Below, one piece after another: positions 5,900 to 13,060 of a stretch of 19,469 nucleotides of DNA (its first letter is position 1; each line of letters starts with the position of its first letter). Below the pieces are notes generated by a model that was given only the letters and a program-made list of their open reading frames with translations, had not been told where the DNA came from and searched no databases. The stretch lies in the NCBI RefSeq assembly GCF_051233685.1, contig NZ_JBAMMY010000172.1, forward strand, positions 1-19,469, in the 5' to 3' direction. Position numbers and translations under genes: made by a program. The stretch comes from RPRI01 sp051233685. Its GTDB lineage: Bacteria > Desulfobacterota > Desulfobacteria > Desulfobacterales > RPRI01.

Positions 5900-7133
5900 C
5901 CCAGAGCCCTCCCATTGCCATGGCATCGTCCATGTCCGCATACTTTCTCAATACCTCGGTACGGTACTCGGGTGAAATCAAAACTGCCTGGCCTGCAACC
6001 CGCTCGCAATAGCCGCAAGCCTGGCAGTCCATGGAGGCGCAGTCGCGGCCCCGAAAACCGTCCAAGAAATTCTCCGGAATCTGCTGCGCATCCACCCGGA
6101 TCGGACACTCCTGCAGCGGCGAGAACCAGCCTTGCAGGCGCGCTAAGTCAAGCATCGGTTTCAATCTCAGCGGATTCACCTGCCGCGGCTTCCAGAAGTG
6201 GCGCAGAGTCCAGTGCGATTCCTTGTGAACCGGATTTTTAAAGCCATACGACAGCAGCAGTTCGGCCAGATTGCCGACAAACCGCCGCTCGCTGTATGCT
6301 TTGACGCGCCGCAGCAGTTCCATAGACGGAATTCCCCGTTCCAGAAGCTTGAAGGACGTGTATCCCATCGCTTCATACACAGCGAGGTCCTCCGGTCGAA
6401 TCCAGGTTGATTTGATGAATTGCGACGGATCCGACAGCCGCTGCCGGGAACAGCGCATAAAGCAGTAATCGATGAAGAGTGTGTCTGTCTCGTCAGACGC
6501 ATGTGCAAAACCGTTCTGATGATAGGTTTGCATTGGACAATTCATGAGGCAGACGTGATTCGCGATCAGTTCCAGATCGCATCGGACGGCCTGACGGATA
6601 GCTGCAAGGCGGGAGAAATTCCGGTTGATCGAGAAGCTCTCCAGAACGATAGCCTCCGCCCCGAGATCTTCCCAGAAGCGGGCGCGCCGGGGCGTATCCA
6701 CTTGGGCGTAAATCCCGACACTTACCTTGAACTCGGGGAAACGGCGTTTGACCAGTTCCAGAAGAAACGGGGTGGATACGGTGACCCGGCGCACGCCCAA
6801 ACCGTCCAGTTTGGTCAGCAGGGCTGTCATTCGTTTCTGCCAGGGACGCGTCCATTCCCTGTTGCCGAAACAGGCGCCGTTTAAAAGGTAATTGAAGGCA
6901 ATGCCATGATGGTCGGGCAGGCGAATGTAACACCGCAGATCTGCTTCCGTGAACGGTGTCGCCAGGTAGCGGGGGCGGCCACCGCTGATACCGTCTGTGG
7001 GAAACTTGCCGTAAACTTCATCGACCGGGTACGCAGCAAGCTTCGGAACAAGTTCCGTATCGTAGTTCGCCGCCAGTGAGAACCTGGTTGGCCGGAGTGC
7101 GGCCCGGACGGCGCTTGTCGGCTCATTTGGCAT
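5892..7133 (-). CDS. U32-family Fe-S protein (UbiU/UbiV/RlhA-like)
   Basis: This is a 413-residue member of the U32 'peptidase' superfamily. The better-studied members (UbiU/UbiV in ubiquinone synthesis, RlhA and TrhP in RNA modification) are Fe-S proteins tied to oxygen-independent hydroxylation, not proteases. The central cluster motif is present: Cys195 and Cys199 (ANHVCLMNCPMQTYH), then Cys224 and Cys228 (DYCFMRCSRQR). A second Cys group near the C-terminus (Cys365, 370, 373, 376 in DCASMDCQACGYC) suggests another cluster. The N-terminal FSLAANYD and GIYAQVDTPRRARFWEDLGA segments fit the TIM-barrel fold. I chose ATG 7131-7133 because GGAGG lies 9 nt upstream. It heads the overlapping operon with the methyltransferase and synthase, which suggests it modifies the polyketide. 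Confidence 0.82.
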   Translation of the reverse strand: MPNEPTSAVRAALRPTRFSLAANYDTELVPKLAAYPVDEVYGKFPTDGISGGRPRYLATPFTEADLRCYIRLPDHHGIAFNYLLNGACFGNREWTRPWQKRMTALLTKLDGLGVRRVTVSTPFLLELVKRRFPEFKVSVGIYAQVDTPRRARFWEDLGAEAIVLESFSINRNFSRLAAIRQAVRCDLELIANHVCLMNCPMQTYHQNGFAHASDETDTLFIDYCFMRCSRQRLSDPSQFIKSTWIRPEDLAVYEAMGYTSFKLLERGIPSMELLRRVKAYSERRFVGNLAELLLSYGFKNPVHKESHWTLRHFWKPRQVNPLRLKPMLDLARLQGWFSPLQECPIRVDAQQIPENFLDGFRGRDCASMDCQACGYCERVAGQAVLISPEYRTEVLRKYADMDDAMAMGGLWGV

Positions 7134-7164
7134 ATGGTTTATCCTCCGCGCTGGCAAAGCGACC

Positions 7165-7989
7165 TCAGATTTTAAGGAATGCCAGCAGATCGGCGTTAAG
7201 CTGATCTTTGTGTGTGTATGCGAGGCCGTGGGGTGCGCCCGCGTAGATCTTCAGGGTCGCGTTTTTTACCAGCTTCGACGAGCGAAGCGCCGCGGCGCCG
7301 ATAGGCACGATCTGGTCGTCATCGCCGTGAAGAATTAGCGTCGACACATCGAACTTCTTGAGATCTTCGGTAAAATCCGTTTCGGAGAACGCCTTGATGC
7401 AGTCGTAGGTATTCTTGTGACCTGCCTGCATCCCCTGGAGCCAGAACGAGTCGATCATGCCCTGCGAGACCTTGGCGTCGGGTCTGTTTGCCCCGAAGAA
7501 CGGGCCACTGGCGAGATCTTTGTAAAACTGCGAGCGGTCGGCGATGGAGCCTGCCCGGATCCCGTCGAACACCTCAATCGGCAAGCCACCGGGATTGGCC
7601 GCCGTTTTCAGCATCAGCGGCGGGACGGCGGAAATCAGCGCGGCCTTGGCCACCCGTTTCGTGCCATGGCGGCCTATATAGCGGGTAACCTCGCCACCGC
7701 CCGCTGAAAAACCGATTAGCACGGCGCTCTTGAGGGCGAGCGTTTCGATGAGCTCCGATAGGTCATCGGCATAGGTATCCATCTCGTTACCACTCCAGGG
7801 CTGGCTCGATCGGCCATGGCCGCGACGGTCATGGGCAATACAACGATAGCCGTTGGAGGCCAGAAACACCATCTGAGACTCCCAGCTATCCGCACTGAGG
7901 GGCCAGCCATGGCTGAATACAACAGGCTGTCCTGTGCCCCAGTCCTTGTAATAGATCTGCGTTCCATCTTTCGTCGTAATCATATCCAT
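7165..7989 (-). CDS. Alpha/beta hydrolase of the non-haem haloperoxidase/arylesterase type
   Basis: This 274-residue cytoplasmic hydrolase resembles Pseudomonas fluorescens arylesterase/perhydrolase throughout: TTKDGTQIYYKDWG, VVFSHGWPLSADSWESQM, HDRRGHGRSSQPW, and ANPGGLPIEVFDGIRAG. The nucleophile is Ser95 in IGFSAGGGEV, where relatives more often have GHSxG. The acid is probably Asp225 in HGDDDQIVP, and the base His254 in AGAPHGL. Such enzymes cleave esters and lactones and can form peracids from carboxylates and peroxide; the physiological substrate is usually unknown. I chose ATG 7987-7989, preceded by AAGGAAAC; the longer frame adds 12 basic residues with little support. It lies 31 bp upstream of the U32 gene, so co-transcription with the polyketide operon is possible, but it may equally belong to the stress genes upstream. 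Confidence 0.88.
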   Translation of the reverse strand: MDMITTKDGTQIYYKDWGTGQPVVFSHGWPLSADSWESQMVFLASNGYRCIAHDRRGHGRSSQPWSGNEMDTYADDLSELIETLALKSAVLIGFSAGGGEVTRYIGRHGTKRVAKAALISAVPPLMLKTAANPGGLPIEVFDGIRAGSIADRSQFYKDLASGPFFGANRPDAKVSQGMIDSFWLQGMQAGHKNTYDCIKAFSETDFTEDLKKFDVSTLILHGDDDQIVPIGAAALRSSKLVKNATLKIYAGAPHGLAYTHKDQLNADLLAFLKI

Positions 7990-8055
7990 TTTTTGTTTCC
8001 TTTTTTTATTGATGTTCATTACCATGATTCATTTTTTTAATGTTTCACAACTAAA

Positions 8056-10356
8056 TCACAGCTTCACCTTCCGCAGCCTTAATGCGTTGCTGATGACCGA
8101 GACGGAGCTTAAGCTCATTGCAGCGCCGGCAATGATGGGGCTGAGCAGTAGGCCGAAGAACGGGTAAAGCACCCCCGCCGCCACCGGAATTCCCAGCGAG
8201 TTGTAGATAAAGGCGAAGATCAGATTCTGCCGGATGTTCCCCATGGTGGCTCGACTCAGGCGGATGGCCTTGGTAATGCCGCGAAGATCGCCTTTCACGA
8301 GAGTGATGCCCGCGCTTTGCATGGCCACATCGGTACCGGTGCCCATGGCAATTCCGACATCCGCTTCACTGAGGGCGGGTGCGTCGTTGATACCGTCGCC
8401 GGCCATCGCAACGTGTTTGCCCTCCGCACGCAGCTTTTTGACGTGGGCGACTTTTCCGGCAGGGTCAATTTCGGCTTCCACCGCGTCAAGACCGAGTTGC
8501 TTGACCACAGCGTCGGCTGTGCGGCGGTTGTCGCCGGTGAGCATGACGATATCCAACCCGAGCGCGTGGAGATCCTTGATGGCTTCTGCAGTGGTGGCTT
8601 TGATCGGGTCGGCTACGGTGAGGATTCCTGCCGGTTTGCCATCAATGGCGACAAACATCGCGGTCTTGCCTTCTTCCTGAAGCTTCACGGCCGAGGCTTC
8701 CAGTTGCTCCAAACCGGTGATCTTTTCGTTCCGCAGGAAATCCGGTTTGCCGATCATCACCGCACGACCGGCAACGGTGCCGACAACACCGCCCGCTGTA
8801 ACCGAGCGGAAGTCATTCACATTCTCAAGAACGATGTCTTGTTCCCTGGCCCCCCGCACAATCGCTGCCGCGAGCGGATGTTCGCTGTTCTGCTCCAGAG
8901 AGGAGGCCATATGCAGTAATTCCTTCGCATCAAAACCGTCGTTGGGCAGGACATCCATGAGCCTGGGTTTGCCTTCTGTGAGCGTACCTGTCTTGTCCAC
9001 GACGAGCGAGGTGATTTTTTCCAATCGTTCGAGCGCCTCGGCGTTTTTCACGAGCACGCCTTCCTGAGCGCCGCGTCCCACACCAACCATTATGGACATG
9101 GGGGTTGCCAAGCCGAGGGCGCAGGGGCAGGCAATGATGAGTACCGCTACGGCGTTGACAATGGCGTGCGCGAGCTTTGGCTCCGGCCCCAGCCACATCC
9201 AGAGGATGAAGGTAAGCACCGACACTGCCAACACTGCCGGTACGAAGATCCCCGCGACCTTGTCGGCGAGACCCTGGATGGGCGCCCGGCTGCGCTGAGC
9301 CTGGGCCACCATGTTCACGATCTGGCCGAGCAAAGTATCGTTACCGATCCGTTCGGCACGCATGACAAAACTGCCGGAACCATTAACAGTGCCGCCCGTC
9401 ACTTTGTCGCCGACGTTCTTTTCCACCGGGAGCGGTTCACCGGTGACCATCGACTCTTCCACGCTGGAATGGCCTTCAACCACCTCGCCATCCACGGGCA
9501 CCTTGTCACCGGGAACCACGTGCAACCAGTCACCGACCTTCACTTGTTCGAGCGGGACTTCATTATCGCCTCCGGGTGCGACTTGTCGCGCCGTGGGCGG
9601 CGCGAGGTTCAGCAAAGCTTTGATGGCACTGCCTGTCCGGCTGCGGGCCCGAAGTTCGAGCACCTGGCCGAGGAGCACTAGCACCGTGACCATCCCGGCG
9701 GCCTCAAAGTAAATATCGACCTTGCCTTCATGCAGCATTGTTCTTGGGAACAGGTCGGGCATGAGCATCGCCACGGCGCTAAAGACAAAGGCTGCACCAA
9801 CGCCGATGCTGATCAGCGTGAACATGTTCAGGTTAAGGGTCATGATGGAACGCCCGCCACGTTTAAAAAACGGCCAGCCAGCCCACAAGACCACGGGGGT
9901 GGTAAGCGCAAATTGAATCCACCGCGAAACTTCGCCCTTTACCCATGGTTGCCTGCCCAACGCCGGGATCAAGTGTGCCATTGCCAGGACAAACACCGGC
10001 ACCGCCAGTGCGGCGCCGATCCAAAAGCGCCTGGTCATGTCTCGCAGTTCAGCATTCTCTTCATCATCCGTGCCTGCTTTCACCGTTTTTGACTCCAGCG
10101 CCATACCACACTTTGGGCATTCGCCGGGATGATCCTGCTCGATCTCAGGGTGCATCGGACAGGTGTGGATAGACTTACCCGGCGGCTTGGCTTCTGGCTT
10201 GGATTCGGGTTTAGCCTCGGGCTTAGCGGTCGCGGGCGTTGACAGAAACTTCTGCCGACAGGAGTCGCTGCAAAAGTAGAATGTTTTTCCGTCGCGCTCG
10301 ATATGCAGCGCGGACGCTTCATCCACCGTCATGCCGCAGATGGGATCTTTGGCCAT
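8056..10356 (-). CDS. copA: Copper-exporting P1B-type ATPase with N-terminal YHS and metal-binding domains
   Basis: This 766-residue inner-membrane pump would expel Cu(I) at the cost of ATP. In order it shows a YHS domain (DPICGMTVDE to CSDSC, about 4-38), a Pro/Lys/Glu linker (KPEAKPESKPEAKPPGK, 45-61), and a heavy-metal-binding module (HTCPMHPEI to CPKCGM, 64-85). After the first membrane helices come TGEP (305-308, actuator), the metal-site CPC (410-412), DKTGT (phosphorylated Asp454), HP (493-494), TGDN (607-610) and GDGINDAP (653-660). Near the end, YNSLGIP and MSLSSVSVISN hold the remaining Cu(I)-site residues expected for P1B-1 pumps. It lacks the usual ferredoxin-like HMA domains with CxxC. 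GGAGG precedes the ATG. It follows the lipoprotein gene after 20 bp and is probably co-transcribed with it. Confidence 0.93.
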   Translation of the reverse strand: MAKDPICGMTVDEASALHIERDGKTFYFCSDSCRQKFLSTPATAKPEAKPESKPEAKPPGKSIHTCPMHPEIEQDHPGECPKCGMALESKTVKAGTDDEENAELRDMTRRFWIGAALAVPVFVLAMAHLIPALGRQPWVKGEVSRWIQFALTTPVVLWAGWPFFKRGGRSIMTLNLNMFTLISIGVGAAFVFSAVAMLMPDLFPRTMLHEGKVDIYFEAAGMVTVLVLLGQVLELRARSRTGSAIKALLNLAPPTARQVAPGGDNEVPLEQVKVGDWLHVVPGDKVPVDGEVVEGHSSVEESMVTGEPLPVEKNVGDKVTGGTVNGSGSFVMRAERIGNDTLLGQIVNMVAQAQRSRAPIQGLADKVAGIFVPAVLAVSVLTFILWMWLGPEPKLAHAIVNAVAVLIIACPCALGLATPMSIMVGVGRGAQEGVLVKNAEALERLEKITSLVVDKTGTLTEGKPRLMDVLPNDGFDAKELLHMASSLEQNSEHPLAAAIVRGAREQDIVLENVNDFRSVTAGGVVGTVAGRAVMIGKPDFLRNEKITGLEQLEASAVKLQEEGKTAMFVAIDGKPAGILTVADPIKATTAEAIKDLHALGLDIVMLTGDNRRTADAVVKQLGLDAVEAEIDPAGKVAHVKKLRAEGKHVAMAGDGINDAPALSEADVGIAMGTGTDVAMQSAGITLVKGDLRGITKAIRLSRATMGNIRQNLIFAFIYNSLGIPVAAGVLYPFFGLLLSPIIAGAAMSLSSVSVISNALRLRKVKL

Positions 10357-10376
10357 AATTAGTCCTCCATCTCAGG

Positions 10377-10886
10377 TTATTGTTGTCCCATCCCACCGCC
10401 CGGGCCATGTCCCATCATTCCACGGCGATGTTCACCCATTTCCTTCCACATCGAACCATTGGTTTTACCGCCCATCCAACAATTGTTCCAATTGAACTCT
10501 TGTCGGCTCTGGTCCGCGCCGTTACCGATCCAACCGTGATGCACCTGACCTCCTCGTAACCAATCCGTCTGGCCGTAAAACCGGCTGCAGAAACCGGGCG
10601 GGTCACTGGCTGTCGGCTGGGGTTGAAGCTCGATCGTTTGATCGCCGCTTCCGATCATCAGGGGTTTATTTTCAATGGGCTGACTTTTTTTAAGGTTCTG
10701 GTCCCAGGTGTGGACCATCACCTCGCCAGTGTCAGCGTTGGCAACGATTTCGGCTTTCGCCTTGCCGTTATTTAACATCACCACGTCGCCTCCGTTTGGA
10801 CCTGCCTGCGTGGATGAGCAGGACTGTATGGTCATCATTGCAAGCAGCAGTCCGATACCGCCGATAACTGAAATTATGCCTTTCAT
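10377..10886 (-). CDS. Probable lipoprotein with Met/His-rich tail, copper-operon associated
   Basis: This is a 169-residue exported protein. The N-terminus (MKGIISVIGGIGLLLAMMTI, then QSCSS) ends in a lipobox with Cys23 as the probable lipidated residue, so it should be anchored in the cell envelope. The middle (NGGDVVMLNNGKAKAEIVAN) resembles the small beta-rich domains found next to metal-efflux proteins. The tail is rich in Met, His and Gly (EMGEHRRGMMGHGPGGGMGQ), which suggests Cu(I) or other soft-metal binding. AGGAGA precedes the start. Its position 20 bp before the Cu-ATPase supports a role in receiving or buffering exported copper, which is an inference. I do not recognise a named family. 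Confidence 0.75.
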   Translation of the reverse strand: MKGIISVIGGIGLLLAMMTIQSCSSTQAGPNGGDVVMLNNGKAKAEIVANADTGEVMVHTWDQNLKKSQPIENKPLMIGSGDQTIELQPQPTASDPPGFCSRFYGQTDWLRGGQVHHGWIGNGADQSRQEFNWNNCWMGGKTNGSMWKEMGEHRRGMMGHGPGGGMGQQ

Positions 10887-10934
10887 ATAAGAATCTCCTG
10901 TTGGTTAGTGATGCAGTGCATCCGCATCGCATGA

Positions 10935-11012
10935 TTACGGTTTGAGTTTATGCACAGTAGCGCTGGTTGCTACTAAGGAAATGCCCACCGCCGCTGTCCC
11001 ATCAAGCGACAT
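10935..11012 (-). CDS. Possible 25-residue ORF in the DUF302-lipoprotein spacer
   Basis: The 173-bp spacer between two genes of the metal module holds a short frame, MSLDGTAAVGISLVATSATV plus five residues (HKLKP). Only a weak purine-rich stretch (AAGAGCAAGAG) precedes it. The hydrophobic run is the only thing in its favour. It overlaps a small dyad, AGTAGC/GCTACT (10956-10961 and 10969-10974). It may be a real small peptide or chance. Confidence 0.18.
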   Translation of the reverse strand: MSLDGTAAVGISLVATSATVHKLKP

Positions 11013-11059
11013 CTCTTGCTCTTCGCTCGTTTGAATTTCGAATTTCGTAAGCGGTTCTT

Positions 11060-11452
11060 TCAACTGATTTCACTCGCCGCTTCCTTCATGATTTTAACAA
11101 TCGTGTCCTCCACTTCCTGCGCCACACCTTCAAGTTGCGGCGTGTTGAACATCGCCAGCAGCGTTGTTGGCTTCAATGTAGCCAGCATGGTTTTACCGCC
11201 CTCCTCGTAAATGGAGATCCGGCATGGCAGTGCGGTGGAGATGCTCATGTTTTGGTCGAGAACCTTCTTCGCTTGTTGCGGCTGGCAGACCTCGAAAATC
11301 AAACATTCACGGGGAAAATCCACCCCCTTTTTCGCCATGGTCTCTTTGAGGTTGTGAACCTGCATGACGCCAAAGTGATTGGACTGGACGGCGGCCTTCA
11401 AGTCAGCCGCAGTTTCACTCACGGTTTTGTCGGTAGGTAATTTGATCAACAT
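11060..11452 (-). CDS. DUF302 protein
   Basis: This 130-residue soluble protein has the DUF302 fold. Family features are the start with a short strand and helix (KTVSETAADLKAAVQSNHFG), 'VMQVHNLKETMAKKGVDF', the central CLIFEVCQPQQAKKVL, and 'ISTALPCRISIYEEGGKTML' followed by 'ATLKPTTLLAMF'. No catalytic function is established for the family. Its genes often accompany redox or metal-resistance loci, as here. There is no signal peptide. AAAGGAAA precedes the ATG. It lies 53 bp downstream of the small membrane protein gene and upstream of the lipoprotein and Cu-ATPase genes. Cys residues at the CLIFEVC segment and in LPCRI might bind metal, but this is speculative. Confidence 0.85.
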   Translation of the reverse strand: MLIKLPTDKTVSETAADLKAAVQSNHFGVMQVHNLKETMAKKGVDFPRECLIFEVCQPQQAKKVLDQNMSISTALPCRISIYEEGGKTMLATLKPTTLLAMFNTPQLEGVAQEVEDTIVKIMKEAASEIS

Positions 11453-11505
11453 ATGTTTCCTTTCATGGTTAACAGTTCACTTCACAGGGAGTTGTGAACT
11501 CACGA

Positions 11506-11667
11506 TTATTTCTTGGACAGCTTGATAATCACGACGACCAGCAAGATCACCACCAGTACGCCGATCACTGTCCAAATCCACATTTCTCCGCCCGACCATC
11601 CACCCATCCATCCACTCATCCATCCGTCTGAATGGTTCATCATAGACCCCCCATCTGTATGGTTCAT
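11506..11667 (-). CDS. 53-residue single-pass membrane protein
   Basis: This is a small membrane protein that gene callers may miss. The frame from ATG 11665-11667 has AAGGAG 8 nt upstream. It reads MNHTDGGSMMNHSDGWMSGW, then MGGWSGGEMW, then one hydrophobic helix (IWTVIGVLVVILLVVVIIKL) and a basic end (SKK). The Trp/Met/Gly/His-rich N-terminus before a single helix is a layout seen in small proteins of metal-resistance islands, sometimes with a SHOCT domain, which is absent here. The N-terminus contains a duplicated start (MNHTDG then MNHSDG), so ATG 11641-11643 is a second possible start. A remnant of the same gene start occurs at 2295-2309. Function is unknown; a metal-linked membrane role is inferred from its neighbours. 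Confidence 0.7.
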   Translation of the reverse strand: MNHTDGGSMMNHSDGWMSGWMGGWSGGEMWIWTVIGVLVVILLVVVIIKLSKK

Positions 11668-11771
11668 TATAAAGCTCCTTTTGTTGTGGCTTTGTGGCTC
11701 CGAGTAGTCATTTCTGTTCCTTCATTTCCTGGCAGCGTTCCATCCGCCGAAAACGAATCCGTTTTAAAGAT

Positions 11772-13037
11772 TTATTTCGTCGCATTTTCGAATTTCCTTT
11801 TTTCATTAGCCATGCCAAGTCCGAGTGCGTGGCACACCGAGCGCGCGATCATGAGTTCTTCGTCAGTATGAATGACGCGGATCGCAACCCGGCTGGTCGT
11901 TGCGGAAATCACGCCCGCATTTGCTACATTACGCTTTTCTTTGAGTTCTATTCCAAGAAATTCTAACCCATCGCAAATTCTGGCACGGACTATGGGAGCA
12001 TTTTCTCCGATGCCGCCTGCAAACACTATCGTATCAAGTCCGCCCAATGCCGCCGCGAATGCGCCGATACATTTCTTAATCTGATAGCAAAACAATGCTA
12101 CCGCTTCAGCCGCCCGATCATCCTGTTTTTCAAGTTCGAGCAAGTCATGCATGTCGGAACTGGTCTCTGACACACCGAGTAGCCCGGACTGAAAGTTGAC
12201 CATCTTATTAAATTGCTTGGCGCTCATTTTTTCAGTTCGCGCTAGATACCAGAGCAGTCCGGGATCGATATCACCGGAACGGGTGCTCATCGGCACACCG
12301 GCTGCTGGGGTGAAGCTCATACTTGTGTCTATAGATTTGCCGTCATGCACCGCAGCCAGGCTAGCGCCATTGCCGAGGTGGGCAAGAATGATCCGGCCCT
12401 GTGCAGATTCTTTTCCGGCCAAACGGGCCAGTTCTCCCATCAGAAACGCATATGATAACCCGTGGAATCCATATCGCCTCACACCTTGTTCTTCATAGCG
12501 ACGCGGAATCGGTAATAATCTGGCCACGCGCGGCAAGTTATGGTGAAAAGCCGTGTCAAAACACGCCACTTGGTGCAGATCGGGAAACCGGCGATGAAAT
12601 GCCCCGGTCAACAGGATTTCCTCTGGCAGATGCTCAGGATCGAATGGGCTAAGCCGCTGAAGTTCTTCAACCATTTCACTAGTGATACGTTGCGGCTTAC
12701 TATACTTCGGCCCTCCATGAACCACGCGATGCCCAACCGCGGTTAATGTATCAAGCCCGCTGTGCTGTTCGATCCAATCCATAAGAACTCCCACTGCCGC
12801 AGTGTGATCCGGCGCTGCTATTAACCGCGAAAAGTTGTCTGCCTGGTTTGAGCTTTTCACCCGAAATGTGGCATTCGACAGTCCAATGCGCTCAATTGTA
12901 CCTTCCAGAATTCTTTTAAGCGGGTCGCCGGCTTCAAATAGCGCAAACTTGATGCTGGATGAGCCGCCATTAATTGTCAGGATTAGTGGGTTAGCCGTTT
13001 TAATTAATGATTCTTTCGGCATTGTTATTTTATTCAT
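11772..13037 (-). CDS. ackA: Acetate kinase family protein
   Basis: This 421-residue ASKHA-fold enzyme would interconvert acetate plus ATP with acetyl phosphate plus ADP. Family blocks are in order: ILTINGGSSSIKFALFEAG (N-terminal phosphate loop, NGGSSS rather than the more usual NAGSSS), VGHRVVHGG, ACFDTAFHHNLP, YGFHGLSYAF, ILAHLGNGASLAAV, MSFTPAAGVPMSTRSGDIDP and VFAGGIGENAPIVRA. The variant GVPMSTRSGD block is typical of the subgroup found beside glucan phosphorylase or phosphoketolase genes. I preferred ATG 13035-13037, which follows GGAAAGAAG; ATG 13020-13022 is possible. It lies 23 bp downstream of glucan phosphorylase, so the two are probably co-transcribed. No phosphotransacetylase or phosphoketolase is in the window. 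A diverged fragment of a second copy lies at 2453-2551. Confidence 0.9.
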   Translation of the reverse strand: MNKITMPKESLIKTANPLILTINGGSSSIKFALFEAGDPLKRILEGTIERIGLSNATFRVKSSNQADNFSRLIAAPDHTAAVGVLMDWIEQHSGLDTLTAVGHRVVHGGPKYSKPQRITSEMVEELQRLSPFDPEHLPEEILLTGAFHRRFPDLHQVACFDTAFHHNLPRVARLLPIPRRYEEQGVRRYGFHGLSYAFLMGELARLAGKESAQGRIILAHLGNGASLAAVHDGKSIDTSMSFTPAAGVPMSTRSGDIDPGLLWYLARTEKMSAKQFNKMVNFQSGLLGVSETSSDMHDLLELEKQDDRAAEAVALFCYQIKKCIGAFAAALGGLDTIVFAGGIGENAPIVRARICDGLEFLGIELKEKRNVANAGVISATTSRVAIRVIHTDEELMIARSVCHALGLGMANEKRKFENATK

Positions 13038-13060
13038 CTTCTTTCCATCCGTTGATCGGA

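Noticed and set aside
8317..8919. Open frame of 200 codons on the plus strand, plus several others across the Cu-ATPase gene
   Set aside because: All are antisense to a full-length ATPase with complete motifs.
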